A DNA stretch of 64,000 nt, taken from Lachnotalea sp. AF33-28. GTDB lineage: Bacteria > Bacillota > Clostridia > Lachnospirales > Lachnospiraceae. The first letter of the stretch is position 1, and each line of letters starts with the position of its first letter. The DNA lies in NCBI RefSeq assembly GCF_003477885.1, contig NZ_QUEE01000008.1:124001-188000 (forward strand). The letters are read 5' to 3'. The translations under genes and the position numbers were made by a program. Below the pieces are notes generated by a model. The model worked only from the letters and a program-made list of their open reading frames with translations. It had not been told where the DNA came from and ran no database searches. This document shows, in pieces, positions 33,715-42,454 of this stretch.

Positions 33715-34499
33715 GTATTGAAGTAAAGCTGCAGGTATTTGAGGGGCCTCTGGATCTGCTGCTGCATCTGATTGATAAGAATAAGGTGGATATCTACGAT
33801 ATTCCCATCGCGCAGATCACGGACCAGTATATGGAATATGTAAATGCCCTTAAGGTCCGCGATCTGGATACAGTGAGCGAATTTTTAGTCATGGCGGCAA
33901 CGCTTCTGGATATCAAGTCCCGCATGCTTCTGCCGGCGGAGACGGACGAAGAGGGCGTAGAGGAGGATCCCAGGCAGGAGCTGGTGGCAAGGCTGCTGGA
34001 ATATAAGATGTACAAGGAGATGTCCTATACGCTGGCCGAACGCCAGGAGCTGGCGGAAAAGGCCTTTTATAAACCTCCTACGATACCGGAAGAAGTGGCG
34101 AAATATCAGCCGCCCGTGGACCTGGATAAGCTGCTGGACGGCGTTACGCTGGGGCGTCTGGAGGCGGTCTTTCAGATGGTGATGAAAAAACAGGCGGATA
34201 AAATCGATCCGGTGCGCAGCAAATTCGGTAAAATTGTAAACGAGCCCATGAAGGTGTCGGATAAAATCCGTCAGGTGCTTTTAGTCTGCCGGGACAGAAC
34301 ACAGTTTTCCTTTTGCGAGCTTTTAATGAGCCAGCGGGACCGCTTTGAAGTGGTGGTGACCTTTCTGGCTGTGCTGGAGTTAATAAAGGTGGGACGGATC
34401 GGCATCCGTCAGGAAACACTGTTCGGAGATATAGTGATTGAAGTCAGTGAAAGTGACGGCCCGGAGACTTTTACGGAGGCGGACCTGGAGTTCGCATAA
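33711..34499 (+). CDS. scpA: Segregation and condensation protein A
   Basis: A 262-residue kleisin that bridges SMC heads in the bacterial condensin and works with ScpB in chromosome segregation. The N-terminus (KLQVFEGPLDLLLHLIDKNK) is diagnostic, and the C-terminal winged helix (VVVTFLAVLELIKVGRIGI) is intact. It starts within the stop of the previous gene (ATGA) and is followed by scpB after 54 bp, the standard pair. No smc gene is in the window. Confidence 0.97.
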   Translation: MSIEVKLQVFEGPLDLLLHLIDKNKVDIYDIPIAQITDQYMEYVNALKVRDLDTVSEFLVMAATLLDIKSRMLLPAETDEEGVEEDPRQELVARLLEYKMYKEMSYTLAERQELAEKAFYKPPTIPEEVAKYQPPVDLDKLLDGVTLGRLEAVFQMVMKKQADKIDPVRSKFGKIVNEPMKVSDKIRQVLLVCRDRTQFSFCELLMSQRDRFEVVVTFLAVLELIKVGRIGIRQETLFGDIVIEVSESDGPETFTEADLEFA

Positions 34500-34553
34500 T
34501 GATACTGTGGGGATGCGCGCGCGGCATCGCAAGGATGGAAGAGGTGCGGTAAT

Positions 34554-35123
34554 TTGGAGATACAGAAAATAGAGGCGGCGATCGAAGCGATCCTGTTTAC
34601 GATGGGGCAGTCGGTGGAGGTTAAAACCATCGCAAAAGCTGTGGAACAGGATGCGGAGACCACAAAACGGATCATACATAACATGATGGATAAATACGAA
34701 TCGGAGGACCGGGGAATACGCATTGTGGAGCTGGAGGACCGCTTTCAGATGTGCACCAAGGTGCAGTATTATGAACAGCTGATACGGGTGGCGTCCGAAC
34801 CGAAAAAACAGGTCTTATCCGAGGTAGTGCTGGAGACGCTGGCGATCATCGCGTATAAGCAGCCCATCACCAAGTCGGAGATCGAAAAGATCAGAGGGGT
34901 ATCCTCCGACCACGCGGTGAATAAACTGGTGGAGTATAACCTCGTATGCGAGGCGGGCCGTTTAAATGCGCCGGGCAGGCCGATCCTGTTTGCCACTACG
35001 GAGGATTTCCTTAGAAAATTCGGTGTGGGAAGCCTGGAAGAGCTGCCGGAAATGGATACGACTAAGATAGAAGAGTTCAAGGCGGAAGCTGAAGAAGAGG
35101 TACAGATGGAGCTGGATGTATAA
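34554..35123 (+). CDS. scpB: Segregation and condensation protein B
   Basis: A 189-residue winged-helix protein that dimerises and binds ScpA. It shows the family pattern EAAIEAILFTMGQ at the start and VLETLAIIAYKQPITKSEIE with IRGVSSDHAV in the centre, then RPILFATTEDFLRKFG. The TTG start at 34554 follows AGAGGTG. The acidic tail (EEFKAEAEEEVQMEL) is common. It lies between scpA and proC. Confidence 0.96.
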   Translation: MEIQKIEAAIEAILFTMGQSVEVKTIAKAVEQDAETTKRIIHNMMDKYESEDRGIRIVELEDRFQMCTKVQYYEQLIRVASEPKKQVLSEVVLETLAIIAYKQPITKSEIEKIRGVSSDHAVNKLVEYNLVCEAGRLNAPGRPILFATTEDFLRKFGVGSLEELPEMDTTKIEEFKAEAEEEVQMELDV

Positions 35124-35145
35124 GAAACATAGAAGGAGAAAGGAC

Positions 35146-35943
35146 ATGAAGAAAATCGGTTTTATCGGCTGTGGAAATATGGCGTCTGCCATGATCGGCG
35201 GCATCTGTAAAACAGGGCTGTTTGCCCCGGAGGAGATCATTGCGGCGGATTTGAATAACGCGGCCAGGGCGAATGCGAAAGAAAAATTCGGGATCGAAGT
35301 GACCTCAGATAATAAGGATGCGGTAAACAGGTCACAGCTTTTGGTGCTCTCCATCAAGCCGCAGTATTACGCTCAAGTGATCGGGGAAATTGCACCGCTC
35401 ATGCGTCCGGACCAGATCGTCTTGACCATCGCCCCGGGATGGACCTTGCAAAAGCTGGACGAGACCTTCGGGCGGGCTCTGAAAATCGTGCGTGCCATGC
35501 CCAACACGCCTGCGCTGGTAGGGGAAGGCATTACTGCGGTGTGCGCCAATGACCGGGTGACGGAAGAAGAGCTGGAATATGTCTGCAGCGTGCTGAAAAG
35601 CTTTGGCAAGGCGGAAGTGGTGGGAGAGAACCTGATGGACGCGGTGGTCTCTGTCAGCGGCAGTTCACCGGCCTATGTATTCATATTTATAGAAGCTATG
35701 GCGGATGCCGCGGTGGCGGACGGCATGCCCAGAAGCCAGGCGTATCAGTTCGCGGCACAGGCGGTCTATGGCAGCGCGAAAATGGTGCTGGAAACCGGCC
35801 TGCACCCCGGACAGCTTAAGGACATGGTCTGTTCGCCCGGCGGCACCACGATTGAGGCTGTGCGTGTCCTGGAGGAAAAGGGATTTCGCAGCAGTGTGAT
35901 GGAAGCGATGAGAGCCTGTACGAAAAAGGCGAGGGGAGAATAA
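35146..35943 (+). CDS. proC: Pyrroline-5-carboxylate reductase
   Basis: A 265-residue NAD(P)H enzyme for the last step of proline synthesis. The N-terminal Rossmann motif is GFIGCGNMASAMIGG; the conserved RAMPNTPALVGEG and the C-terminal GSSPAYVFIFIEAMADA with SPGGTTIEAVRVLE are present. The ATG at 35146 follows AAGGAG; the upstream frame overlapping scpB is ignored. A terminator follows. Confidence 0.95.
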   Translation: MKKIGFIGCGNMASAMIGGICKTGLFAPEEIIAADLNNAARANAKEKFGIEVTSDNKDAVNRSQLLVLSIKPQYYAQVIGEIAPLMRPDQIVLTIAPGWTLQKLDETFGRALKIVRAMPNTPALVGEGITAVCANDRVTEEELEYVCSVLKSFGKAEVVGENLMDAVVSVSGSSPAYVFIFIEAMADAAVADGMPRSQAYQFAAQAVYGSAKMVLETGLHPGQLKDMVCSPGGTTIEAVRVLEEKGFRSSVMEAMRACTKKARGE

Positions 35944-35974
35944 AATCGGAAGTCTGAACTGTTCATATCGAAAG

Positions 35975-36013
35975 GAAGCTGACCGCCGTGATGGGGACAG
36001 CTTCTTTTGTTTT
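35975..36013 (+). terminator. Terminator after proC
   Basis: GAAGCTG (35975-35981) pairs with CAGCTTC (35998-36004), followed by TTTTGTTTT. The rest of the 268 bp before rnfC is AT-rich and contains TTCAAA with TAAAAT 16 bp on (about 36111-36138), a weak candidate promoter for the rnf operon. Confidence 0.7.
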
Positions 36014-36211
36014 CTTCCAGCACATGGATGGATTGCCAGCGCTTCATGTATAAAAATCAATACAATGCACATTCTAAAGGGTTTATCCTTGTTAAAAAAA
36101 AAATTATACTTTCAAATGAAATTGTACTATGTTAAAATGATAGACGGTGTAAAATATCCGAAAATAAATTGAACAGCAACCATTAACTATAGGGAAAGAG
36201 GGATAGCAAAA

Positions 36212-37534
36212 ATGAAACTTGGAACATTTAAAGGCGGTATCCACCCCAATGAAGGCAAAGACATGTCCAAGGATTTGCCTGTGAAGACGGTGCTGCCAAA
36301 GGGAGAACTGGTATATCCGATGTCCCAGCATATAGGCGCTCCATCCAAACCTGTCGTGGCAGTCGGCGATCATGTCCTTATGGGACAGACAATTGCTTCG
36401 GCGGGCGGCTTTATTTCTGCGGATATCTGCTGCTCCGTATCAGGCACAGTAAAGGCCATTGAACCCAGGATGACCGTTCAGGGAAGCCGCTGCCTGTGCA
36501 TCGTGATTGAGAACGATCATCAGTATGAGCCGGTGCCTGGATTTGGCGAGGAGCGCGATTACACGATGCTGACAAAGGAGCAGATCCGTCAGTACATTAA
36601 GGACGCCGGAGTTGTCGGCATGGGCGGCGCGGGCTTTCCCACCCATGTAAAGCTGACCCCCAAGGAAGAGAATAAGATAGACTATATCCTGGTCAACGGC
36701 GCAGAGTGTGAGCCGTATCTGACCTCGGATTACAGGATGATGCTGGAAGAACCGGAGAAGATCATAGGCGGTCTGAAAGTCATTTTAAGTCTGTTTGATA
36801 AAGCGAAGGGAATCATCTGTATAGAGGATAACAAGCCGGATGCGATTGAAGTGATTTCCAATTTGATTGCGAAGGAGCACCGGATCAAACTGCAGGTGCT
36901 GAAAACCAAATACCCCCAGGGGGCGGAACGGCAGCTGATCTATGCCGCCACCGGCCGCAAGATCTATTCGGCCATGCTGCCCGCGGATGCGGGGTGTATC
37001 GTGGACAATGTGGATACGGTGATCGCAGTTTACATGGCGGTATGCAAAAGCACGCCGCTGATCCGACGCATAGTCACCGTGACCGGCGATGCCGTTCAGA
37101 CACCGCAGAATTTTAATGTGAAGACCGGAACCAAATATTCCGAGCTGGTGGAAGAGGCGGGAGGATTTACCTGCCAGCCCGAAAAGATCATATCCGGCGG
37201 CCCCATGATGGGCATTGCGCTGTTTGATCTGGAAGTGCCGGTGACCAAGACTTCCTCCGCCCTGCTCTGCATGAGCCATGATCAGGTGGCGGAATATGAG
37301 CCCAGCGCGTGCATCCGCTGCGGCAGATGCATCGATGCCTGTCCCAGCAACGTGATTCCGCAGAAAATGATGCTCTGCGCGGACAGAGGGGACTATGAAG
37401 GCTTTGAGAAGCTGGACGGCATGGAGTGCTGTGAATGCGGCAGCTGTACCTTTGTCTGTCCCGCCAAACGACGGCTGACCCAGGCCTTTAAACAGGCCAG
37501 AAGGACTGTCCTGGATAACAGAAAGAAAAAATAA
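36212..37534 (+). CDS. rnfC: Rnf complex subunit RnfC
   Basis: A 440-residue peripheral subunit that carries the NADH/FMN site and two [4Fe-4S] clusters of the ferredoxin:NAD+ oxidoreductase. The start (KGGIHPNEGKDMSKDLP) is typical; the glycine-rich site is VGMGGAGFPTHVK (about 133); cluster motifs are CIRCGRCIDACP (about 370) and CCECGSCTFVCP (about 409). First gene of rnfCDGEAB, with AGGGAAAGAGGG upstream. The complex couples ferredoxin oxidation to Na+ or H+ export. Confidence 0.96.
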   Translation: MKLGTFKGGIHPNEGKDMSKDLPVKTVLPKGELVYPMSQHIGAPSKPVVAVGDHVLMGQTIASAGGFISADICCSVSGTVKAIEPRMTVQGSRCLCIVIENDHQYEPVPGFGEERDYTMLTKEQIRQYIKDAGVVGMGGAGFPTHVKLTPKEENKIDYILVNGAECEPYLTSDYRMMLEEPEKIIGGLKVILSLFDKAKGIICIEDNKPDAIEVISNLIAKEHRIKLQVLKTKYPQGAERQLIYAATGRKIYSAMLPADAGCIVDNVDTVIAVYMAVCKSTPLIRRIVTVTGDAVQTPQNFNVKTGTKYSELVEEAGGFTCQPEKIISGGPMMGIALFDLEVPVTKTSSALLCMSHDQVAEYEPSACIRCGRCIDACPSNVIPQKMMLCADRGDYEGFEKLDGMECCECGSCTFVCPAKRRLTQAFKQARRTVLDNRKKK

Positions 37535-37559
37535 AAGGCCAAAGAAAGAGGTGTAGACG

Positions 37560-38495
37560 TTGAGTAATCTGTTAAATGTGTCATCTTCCCCCCACGTGCG
37601 CAGCGGGGTTACCACAACCGGCATCATGGGAGATGTACTGATCGCACTGGTGCCCGCCACATTGTTCGGAGTTTATAATTTCGGAGCGAGAGCCGCTCTC
37701 ATCATACTGATCTGCGTAATTACCTGTGTGCTGACAGAATTTGTCTGGCAGAATCTGATGAAAAAACCGGTGACCATCGGTGATTTAAGCGCGGTGGTTA
37801 CAGGGCTTTTACTCGCATTGAACCTGCCGCCCACCGTCCCGCTGTGGATTCCGTTTATCGGCGGCGTATTCGCGATACTGGTGGTAAAGCAGCTCTTTGG
37901 CGGTCTGGGACAGAACTTTATGAACCCGGCTCTGGCCGCGCGCTGTTTCCTGCTGATTTCTTTTGCCGGCCGTATGACCACGTTTGCCTTTGACGGCGTG
38001 ACGGGCGCTACGCCCTTGATGGTGATGAGAAACGGCGGTGAGATCGATCTGCTGGCCATGTTCCTCGGACGCATCGGCGGCTGTATCGGTGAGACCTCCG
38101 CGGTTGCCCTGCTCTTAGGCGACGCTTACCTGCTTTTTAAGAGGGTGATATCCTGGAGAATCCCCTTTTTATACATCGGCTCTTTCGCCCTGTTTACCTT
38201 CTTTGCGGGAGGGTTTGATCTGCCCTATGTGGCGGCTCAGATCTGCGGCGGAGGCCTGCTTCTGGGCGCGTTTTTCATGGCGACAGACTATGTGACCAGT
38301 CCGATCACAAGGATGGGACAGCTTGTGTACGGCATGCTTCTCGGCCTTTTGACCGGGATCTTCCGTCAGTTCGGCGGTAATGCCGAAGGCGTTTCCTATG
38401 CGATTATTTTCTGTAATCTGCTGGTTCCGCTGATTGAAAAGGTAACGCTTCCCACCGCCTTTGGAAAGGAGGGGCTCAAACATGCAAAAAAATAA
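37560..38495 (+). CDS. rnfD: Rnf complex subunit RnfD
   Basis: A 311-residue membrane protein of the NqrB/RnfD family. The covalent-flavin site is recognisable as VTGATPL near residue 150, where a threonine carries FMN, and the membrane segments around it match the family. A TTG start follows AGAGGTG. The 3' end overlaps the rnfG start by 14 bp. Confidence 0.95.
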   Translation: MSNLLNVSSSPHVRSGVTTTGIMGDVLIALVPATLFGVYNFGARAALIILICVITCVLTEFVWQNLMKKPVTIGDLSAVVTGLLLALNLPPTVPLWIPFIGGVFAILVVKQLFGGLGQNFMNPALAARCFLLISFAGRMTTFAFDGVTGATPLMVMRNGGEIDLLAMFLGRIGGCIGETSAVALLLGDAYLLFKRVISWRIPFLYIGSFALFTFFAGGFDLPYVAAQICGGGLLLGAFFMATDYVTSPITRMGQLVYGMLLGLLTGIFRQFGGNAEGVSYAIIFCNLLVPLIEKVTLPTAFGKEGLKHAKK

Positions 38496-39075
38496 TTCAA
38501 TGATTAAGGATGCCCTGATACTTTTCGTGATCACGATCATCTCCGGTCTCTGTCTCGGCCTGGTTTATCAGATCACACTGATCCCGATCAAAAATGCGGA
38601 GCAGAAGGCCAAGCAGGAAGCCTATAAAAAAGTATTTACAGCGGCAGCAGCCTTTGAAGAGGACAGCGCCCTCACACAGGCGCTTGCGGATTATACGGCC
38701 GAAGGCGCGGTTTTGGAAGAAGTGATGGCCGCTAAGGATGCTTCCGGCAATGAGCTGGGCTATGTGATGACGCTGATCGGTACGGAAGGCTACGGAGGAG
38801 AGATCAAGATGTCCGTAGGCGTGGACGCAACCGGCGCGATCACCGGCCTGGAGGTGTTGTCTATGAGCGAAACAGCGGGCCTGGGAGCCAAGTGTACCTC
38901 CGAAGAATTCCGCGGACAGTTTGTAGGCATTAACGCGGATGAGATTACAGTGGTCAAAGGTGAAGCCGGCGGCAATGAGATCGCGGCAATCAGCGGCGCC
39001 ACTGTCACCAGCAATGCCGTGACAAAGGCGGTCAATGCGGGCTTGAGTTTCCTTAAAGCCTATGCGGGAAAGTAG
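38482..39075 (+). CDS. rnfG: Rnf complex subunit RnfG
   Basis: About 197 residues: one N-terminal membrane helix (about 10-30) and an extracytoplasmic FMN-binding domain with the covalent attachment motif SGATVTSNAV near the C-terminus (threonine carries FMN). The ATG at 38482 follows AAGGAGGGG inside the end of rnfD; the longer frame start at 38461 is not used. The middle (AAAAFEEDSALTQALADYTAE) is acidic, as in clostridial RnfG. Confidence 0.95.
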   Translation: MQKNNSMIKDALILFVITIISGLCLGLVYQITLIPIKNAEQKAKQEAYKKVFTAAAAFEEDSALTQALADYTAEGAVLEEVMAAKDASGNELGYVMTLIGTEGYGGEIKMSVGVDATGAITGLEVLSMSETAGLGAKCTSEEFRGQFVGINADEITVVKGEAGGNEIAAISGATVTSNAVTKAVNAGLSFLKAYAGK

Positions 39076-39087
39076 GAGGGATGACTG

Positions 39088-39864
39088 ATGAATAAATATA
39101 TCGAACGCATTTATAACGGTGTAATTAAAGAGAACCCTACCTTCGTACTGATGCTGGGCATGTGCCCCACCCTGGCGGTAACAACATCGGCTGTAAACGG
39201 TCTGGGCATGGGACTTTCCACAGCGGCCGTCCTGATACTGTCCAACGCCATGATATCCGCTTTACGGAATGTGATACCGGACAGGGTCAGAATCCCGGCG
39301 TTTATCGTCATCGTCGCATCCTTTGTGACGGTGGTGAAGCTATTGATGGAAGGCTTTCTTCAGGATCTGTACGGCAGCCTGGGTATCTATATACCGCTGA
39401 TCGTTGTAAACTGCATCATACTGGGCAGGGCGGAAGCCTATGCGTCTAAAAACAGCGTGCTGCTGTCTGCCTGTGACGGTCTGGGCATGGGCCTTGGATT
39501 TACAATTGCCCTGACTCTGATCGGCGCCTGCAGGGAATGGATCGGTACCGGCGCCATTTTTTCAAGGAATATCATGCCCTCCGGCTATGAGCCGATCAGC
39601 ATCTTTGTGCTGGCTCCGGGAGCATTTTTCGTGCTGGCTGTGCTCACCGCACTGCAGAATAAACTGAAGGCGCCGTCCGCCACCAATGTGACCGGAGATA
39701 CTGGCATCGCCTGCGGCGGAGACTGCAGAAACTGCAGCGGCAGCGCCTGCAAATCCAATAAAGAATTGATTGACGCCGTAAAGGCAGAGGCGGCCGCAAA
39801 AGCAGCGGCTGAAAAAGCTGCTAAAATCGAAGCCGCTAAAAAAGCGAAGGAAAAGGGGGAATGA
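39088..39864 (+). CDS. rnfE: Rnf complex subunit RnfE with cysteine- and Ala/Lys-rich tail
   Basis: A 258-residue membrane protein whose first ~205 residues are a normal RnfE/NqrD (MLGMCPTLAVTTSAVNGLGM, six helices). A hydrophilic tail of about 50 residues follows: four cysteines in CGGDCRNCSGSAC, then a charged Ala/Lys helix (AAAKAAAEKAAKIEAAKKA). Other family members usually end near residue 205, so the tail is an addition. The cysteine cluster could bind metal or an Fe-S centre; this is inference. RnfE and RnfA form the ion path of the complex. Confidence 0.94.
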   Translation: MNKYIERIYNGVIKENPTFVLMLGMCPTLAVTTSAVNGLGMGLSTAAVLILSNAMISALRNVIPDRVRIPAFIVIVASFVTVVKLLMEGFLQDLYGSLGIYIPLIVVNCIILGRAEAYASKNSVLLSACDGLGMGLGFTIALTLIGACREWIGTGAIFSRNIMPSGYEPISIFVLAPGAFFVLAVLTALQNKLKAPSATNVTGDTGIACGGDCRNCSGSACKSNKELIDAVKAEAAAKAAAEKAAKIEAAKKAKEKGE

Positions 39865-39869
39865 GATAG

Positions 39870-40445
39870 ATGAAAGAGCTGTTAATCGTGCTGATCAGCG
39901 CAGCGCTGGTCAATAACGTCGTTTTAAGCCAGTTCCTCGGCCTGTGTCCATTCCTCGGCGTTTCCAAAAAAGTGGAGACGGCTGCCGGCATGGGCGCGGC
40001 GGTAATCTTTGTAATTACGATCTCATCAGCGGTGACCAGCGTGATTTACAATCTGGTGCTGGTTCGTTTTCATGTGACATATCTGGACACGATCGTGTTC
40101 ATTCTGGTGATCGCAGCGCTGGTGCAGTTCGTGGAAATGGTGCTGAAGAAGACAATGCCCGCGCTTTACTCGGCTCTGGGCGTGTTCCTTCCGCTGATCA
40201 CCACCAACTGTGCGGTTTTAGGTGTCGCTCTGACCAATGTGCAGAAAGACTACGGCATTTTAACGGGTGTGGTAAACGGTTTCGGCACGGCGCTTGGCTT
40301 TACCATCGCCATTGTGATCATGGCCGGTATCAGAGAGCGTCTGGAGGACAATGATATCAGCCCGTCCTGGAAGGGCTCACCCATCGTGCTGGTGACAGCC
40401 GGCCTGATGGCGATTGCATTTTACGGTTTTGTTGGAATGCTGTAA
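39870..40445 (+). CDS. rnfA: Rnf complex subunit RnfA
   Basis: A 191-residue membrane protein of the NqrE/RnfA family, with NNVVLSQFLGLCPFLGVSKK at 16-35 and TNCAVLGVAL in the paired half of the inverted-repeat fold. In Rnf/Nqr complexes the paired cysteines of RnfA and RnfE hold a membrane-embedded Fe-S cluster; Cys in GLCPFLG and TNCAVLG are present here. Five bp after rnfE. Confidence 0.96.
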   Translation: MKELLIVLISAALVNNVVLSQFLGLCPFLGVSKKVETAAGMGAAVIFVITISSAVTSVIYNLVLVRFHVTYLDTIVFILVIAALVQFVEMVLKKTMPALYSALGVFLPLITTNCAVLGVALTNVQKDYGILTGVVNGFGTALGFTIAIVIMAGIRERLEDNDISPSWKGSPIVLVTAGLMAIAFYGFVGML

Positions 40446-40460
40446 GGGAGGAGACTTAAC

Positions 40461-41264
40461 ATGGATATATGGGGAATTGTGATTGCGACTATCGTGGTAG
40501 GCGCAACCGGCATCGTCATCGGTCTGCTCCTGGGAGTGGCCGGTGAGAAATTTAAAGTTGAAGTGAACGAAAAAGAGCTGTTTATCCGCGATCTGCTTCC
40601 CGGCAATAACTGCGGCGGATGCGGGTTCGCAGGCTGCGATGCGCTGGCAAAGGCCATTGCTGCCGGCGAAGCTCCTGTAAATGCCTGCCCGGTGGGCGGC
40701 GCGGACTGCGCTTCCAGGATCGGAGAGGTAATGGGCGTGGCAGATACCAACACGGAGCGGAAGGTGGCTTTTGTTAAATGCAGCGGTACCTGTGACAAGG
40801 TGGAAACCGAATATAACTATTATGGAACAATGGACTGCAAGATGGTGGCCATGGTGCCGGGACGCGGTTCCAAAAAGTGCATCTATGGCTGCATGGGCTA
40901 TGGCACCTGTGAGAGGGCCTGTCCTTTTGACGCGATTCATGTGGTGGACGGCGTTGCGGTGGTGGATAAAGAGAAATGCGTGGCCTGCGGCAAGTGCGTG
41001 GCGGAATGCCCGAACCGTTTGATCGAACTGGTGCCCTATACGGTTCGGTATATGGTGAGCTGCAGTTCCAGAGACAAGGGCAAGGATGTGAAAGCAGTCT
41101 GCAGCGCCGGCTGTATCGGCTGCGGCATCTGCGTGAAGCAGTGTGAATACGGCGCCATTGTGCTGGAGGACAACATCGCGCACATCGACCAGAGCAAATG
41201 CATAGGCTGCGGCAAGTGCGCGGCCAAATGCCCGTCCAAGGTGATACGCAAGGTGCGGGAATAG
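40461..41264 (+). CDS. rnfB: Rnf complex subunit RnfB (ferredoxin-type)
   Basis: A 267-residue subunit with one N-terminal membrane helix, a Fe-S site CGGCGFAGCDAL (about 52-63), and four further ferredoxin-type motifs: CERACPF, CVACGKCVAECP, CIGCGICVKQCEY and CIGCGKCAAKCP. It is the entry point for electrons from reduced ferredoxin. The length and cluster number are those of clostridial RnfB. Last gene of the operon; a terminator lies 75 bp on. Confidence 0.96.
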   Translation: MDIWGIVIATIVVGATGIVIGLLLGVAGEKFKVEVNEKELFIRDLLPGNNCGGCGFAGCDALAKAIAAGEAPVNACPVGGADCASRIGEVMGVADTNTERKVAFVKCSGTCDKVETEYNYYGTMDCKMVAMVPGRGSKKCIYGCMGYGTCERACPFDAIHVVDGVAVVDKEKCVACGKCVAECPNRLIELVPYTVRYMVSCSSRDKGKDVKAVCSAGCIGCGICVKQCEYGAIVLEDNIAHIDQSKCIGCGKCAAKCPSKVIRKVRE

Positions 41265-41339
41265 AACTGGAAAACAGGATATACATGCGATCAGAAGTGT
41301 ATTTATAAGCGCCTGTAAAAAAAAGTTCCCTAACGTAAA

Positions 41340-41382
41340 AAGAACGCTTTCAGGTATGAAACTTGGAGGCGTTCTTCTTTTT
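41340..41382 (+). terminator. Terminator of the rnf operon
   Basis: AAGAACGC (41340-41347) pairs with GCGTTCTT (41369-41376), followed by CTTTTT. Confidence 0.78.
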
Positions 41383-41393
41383 GCGGTAAAACT

Positions 41394-41475
41394 GTTACTG
41401 TTTACTGTTGCCGTAAACTTCCCGCACATGCCTGGACAGAGTATGGTCCTCATTGGGACTCCCTCTTTTGCATAT
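41394..41475. repeat. Repeat family C, partial copy
   Basis: Begins GTTACTGTTTACTGTTGCCG and shares CTTCCCGCACATG with other copies. An imperfect internal hairpin (AGAGTATGGTCC with GGGACTCCCTCT) corresponds to the long stem of the copy at 42175. No matching right end is seen. The rest of 41265-41605 holds only the terminator and an AT-rich leader to the next gene. Confidence 0.5.
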
Positions 41476-41605
41476 TTAAGGGTATTTGTCTCTGCTTTCA
41501 TGGAACCTGTTCAAGCTCTTTTTTGTTGTAAAAGTGGCGATTTAGATGTACTATAAATTATATGAATAAGATAACCAGCCTGATAAAAGGATTAGGAGGA
41601 CAGTT

Positions 41606-42100
41606 ATGAAAACGAAGCGCAGATTCAAACCCAGCTATCTGCTGATGGGAGCCGGCATACTTGCCGTGGCGGCGATTATTGCATTTTTTGCATTCATATT
41701 TTATTACCGCAGCTCTGAGCAGAAGTTTCGGTACGGACTGGATAATGCCGTGATTTACGGAAGGGTGAATGAATGCATCCGCGGGGAATATAAGGGAGAG
41801 TCCATGGCCCTGTCCGATTTTAACGCGAACAGCATCTATAAGCAGATGCTGCTTGGGCACCGCCAGTTTTTTGTTTCAGCGAAAAAGACGGACGAAGAAT
41901 GTGTGACCGTGGATTTTGGCGGAGGATATCTGCTTCGGATCTGGCCTGTTGATAAAGATAATATGGTGTATATATCCTTCCAGTGGGAGGGAAAAAACGC
42001 GGAATTTATTATGAATGATATTAACTTCGCTTATATATCCAGAGCCGTGAGTCCGGAAGGTATCGATAATCCGAACAGGCCATGGGAAGATGCCGGCTGA
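41606..42100 (+). CDS. Single-pass membrane protein of unknown function
   Basis: A 164-residue protein: a short basic N-terminus (KTKRRFKPS), one hydrophobic helix (about 12-35) and an outward soluble domain with no recognised motif (YLLRIWPVDKDNMVYISFQW). The ATG follows TTAGGAGGACAG. It lies alone between the rnf terminator and a repeat element, so the neighbours give no hint of function. It reads as a real gene from its ribosome site and topology. Confidence 0.7.
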   Translation: MKTKRRFKPSYLLMGAGILAVAAIIAFFAFIFYYRSSEQKFRYGLDNAVIYGRVNECIRGEYKGESMALSDFNANSIYKQMLLGHRQFFVSAKKTDEECVTVDFGGGYLLRIWPVDKDNMVYISFQWEGKNAEFIMNDINFAYISRAVSPEGIDNPNRPWEDAG

Positions 42101-42174
42101 ACTGTTGCAATCATTCTGTTACTGAATGTAATGACCTTTGTCAAGAGTAAATGTTGAGAGAGACCACCACAAAC

Positions 42175-42290
42175 GTTACTGTTTACAGCTGCCGATAAAG
42201 CAGCGAATGACAGGGCAGAGTAGGATCCTTATGAGGACCCTACTCTGCCCTGTCATTCGCGGTAGGTTTACGACAGTCGTAAACAGTAAC
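42175..42290. repeat. Repeat family C, full copy with long hairpin (MITE-like)
   Basis: A 116-bp element with terminal inverted repeats GTTACTGTTTAC and GTAAACAGTAAC. Inside, 42203-42229 pairs with 42234-42260 in a 27-bp stem with one mismatch around a four-base loop. No transposase is encoded, so it resembles a miniature inverted-repeat element or a large structured intergenic repeat. Confidence 0.85.
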
Positions 42291-42329
42291 ATAATTGTGC
42301 ATAATATTTATGAAATGCGAGATTTGTGC

Positions 42330-42358
42330 TTGCGGCGCTGTGCAGAACATACTATAAT
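42330..42358 (+). promoter_or_regulatory. Promoter of the purine permease
   Basis: TTGCGG (42330-42335), 17-bp spacer, TATAAT (42353-42358). The leader of about 90 bases to the start codon shows no recognisable purine riboswitch. Confidence 0.65.
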
Positions 42359-42454
42359 AGAAGTTGGGTGATGAGATAATTATAGTACATTATCCGTCTG
42401 AATGTTTTGGGTGATTCATTCCGTATGGATGATGAAACAGGAGGATAATGCTAT

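Noticed and set aside
40377..41501. A 374-codon minus-strand ORF across rnfB
   Set aside because: Antisense to a well-supported ferredoxin subunit; long only because of high G+C and cysteine/glycine codon bias.
42359..42454. Leader of the purine permease examined for a purine riboswitch
   Set aside because: The conserved junction and loop sequences of the purine aptamer are not found.
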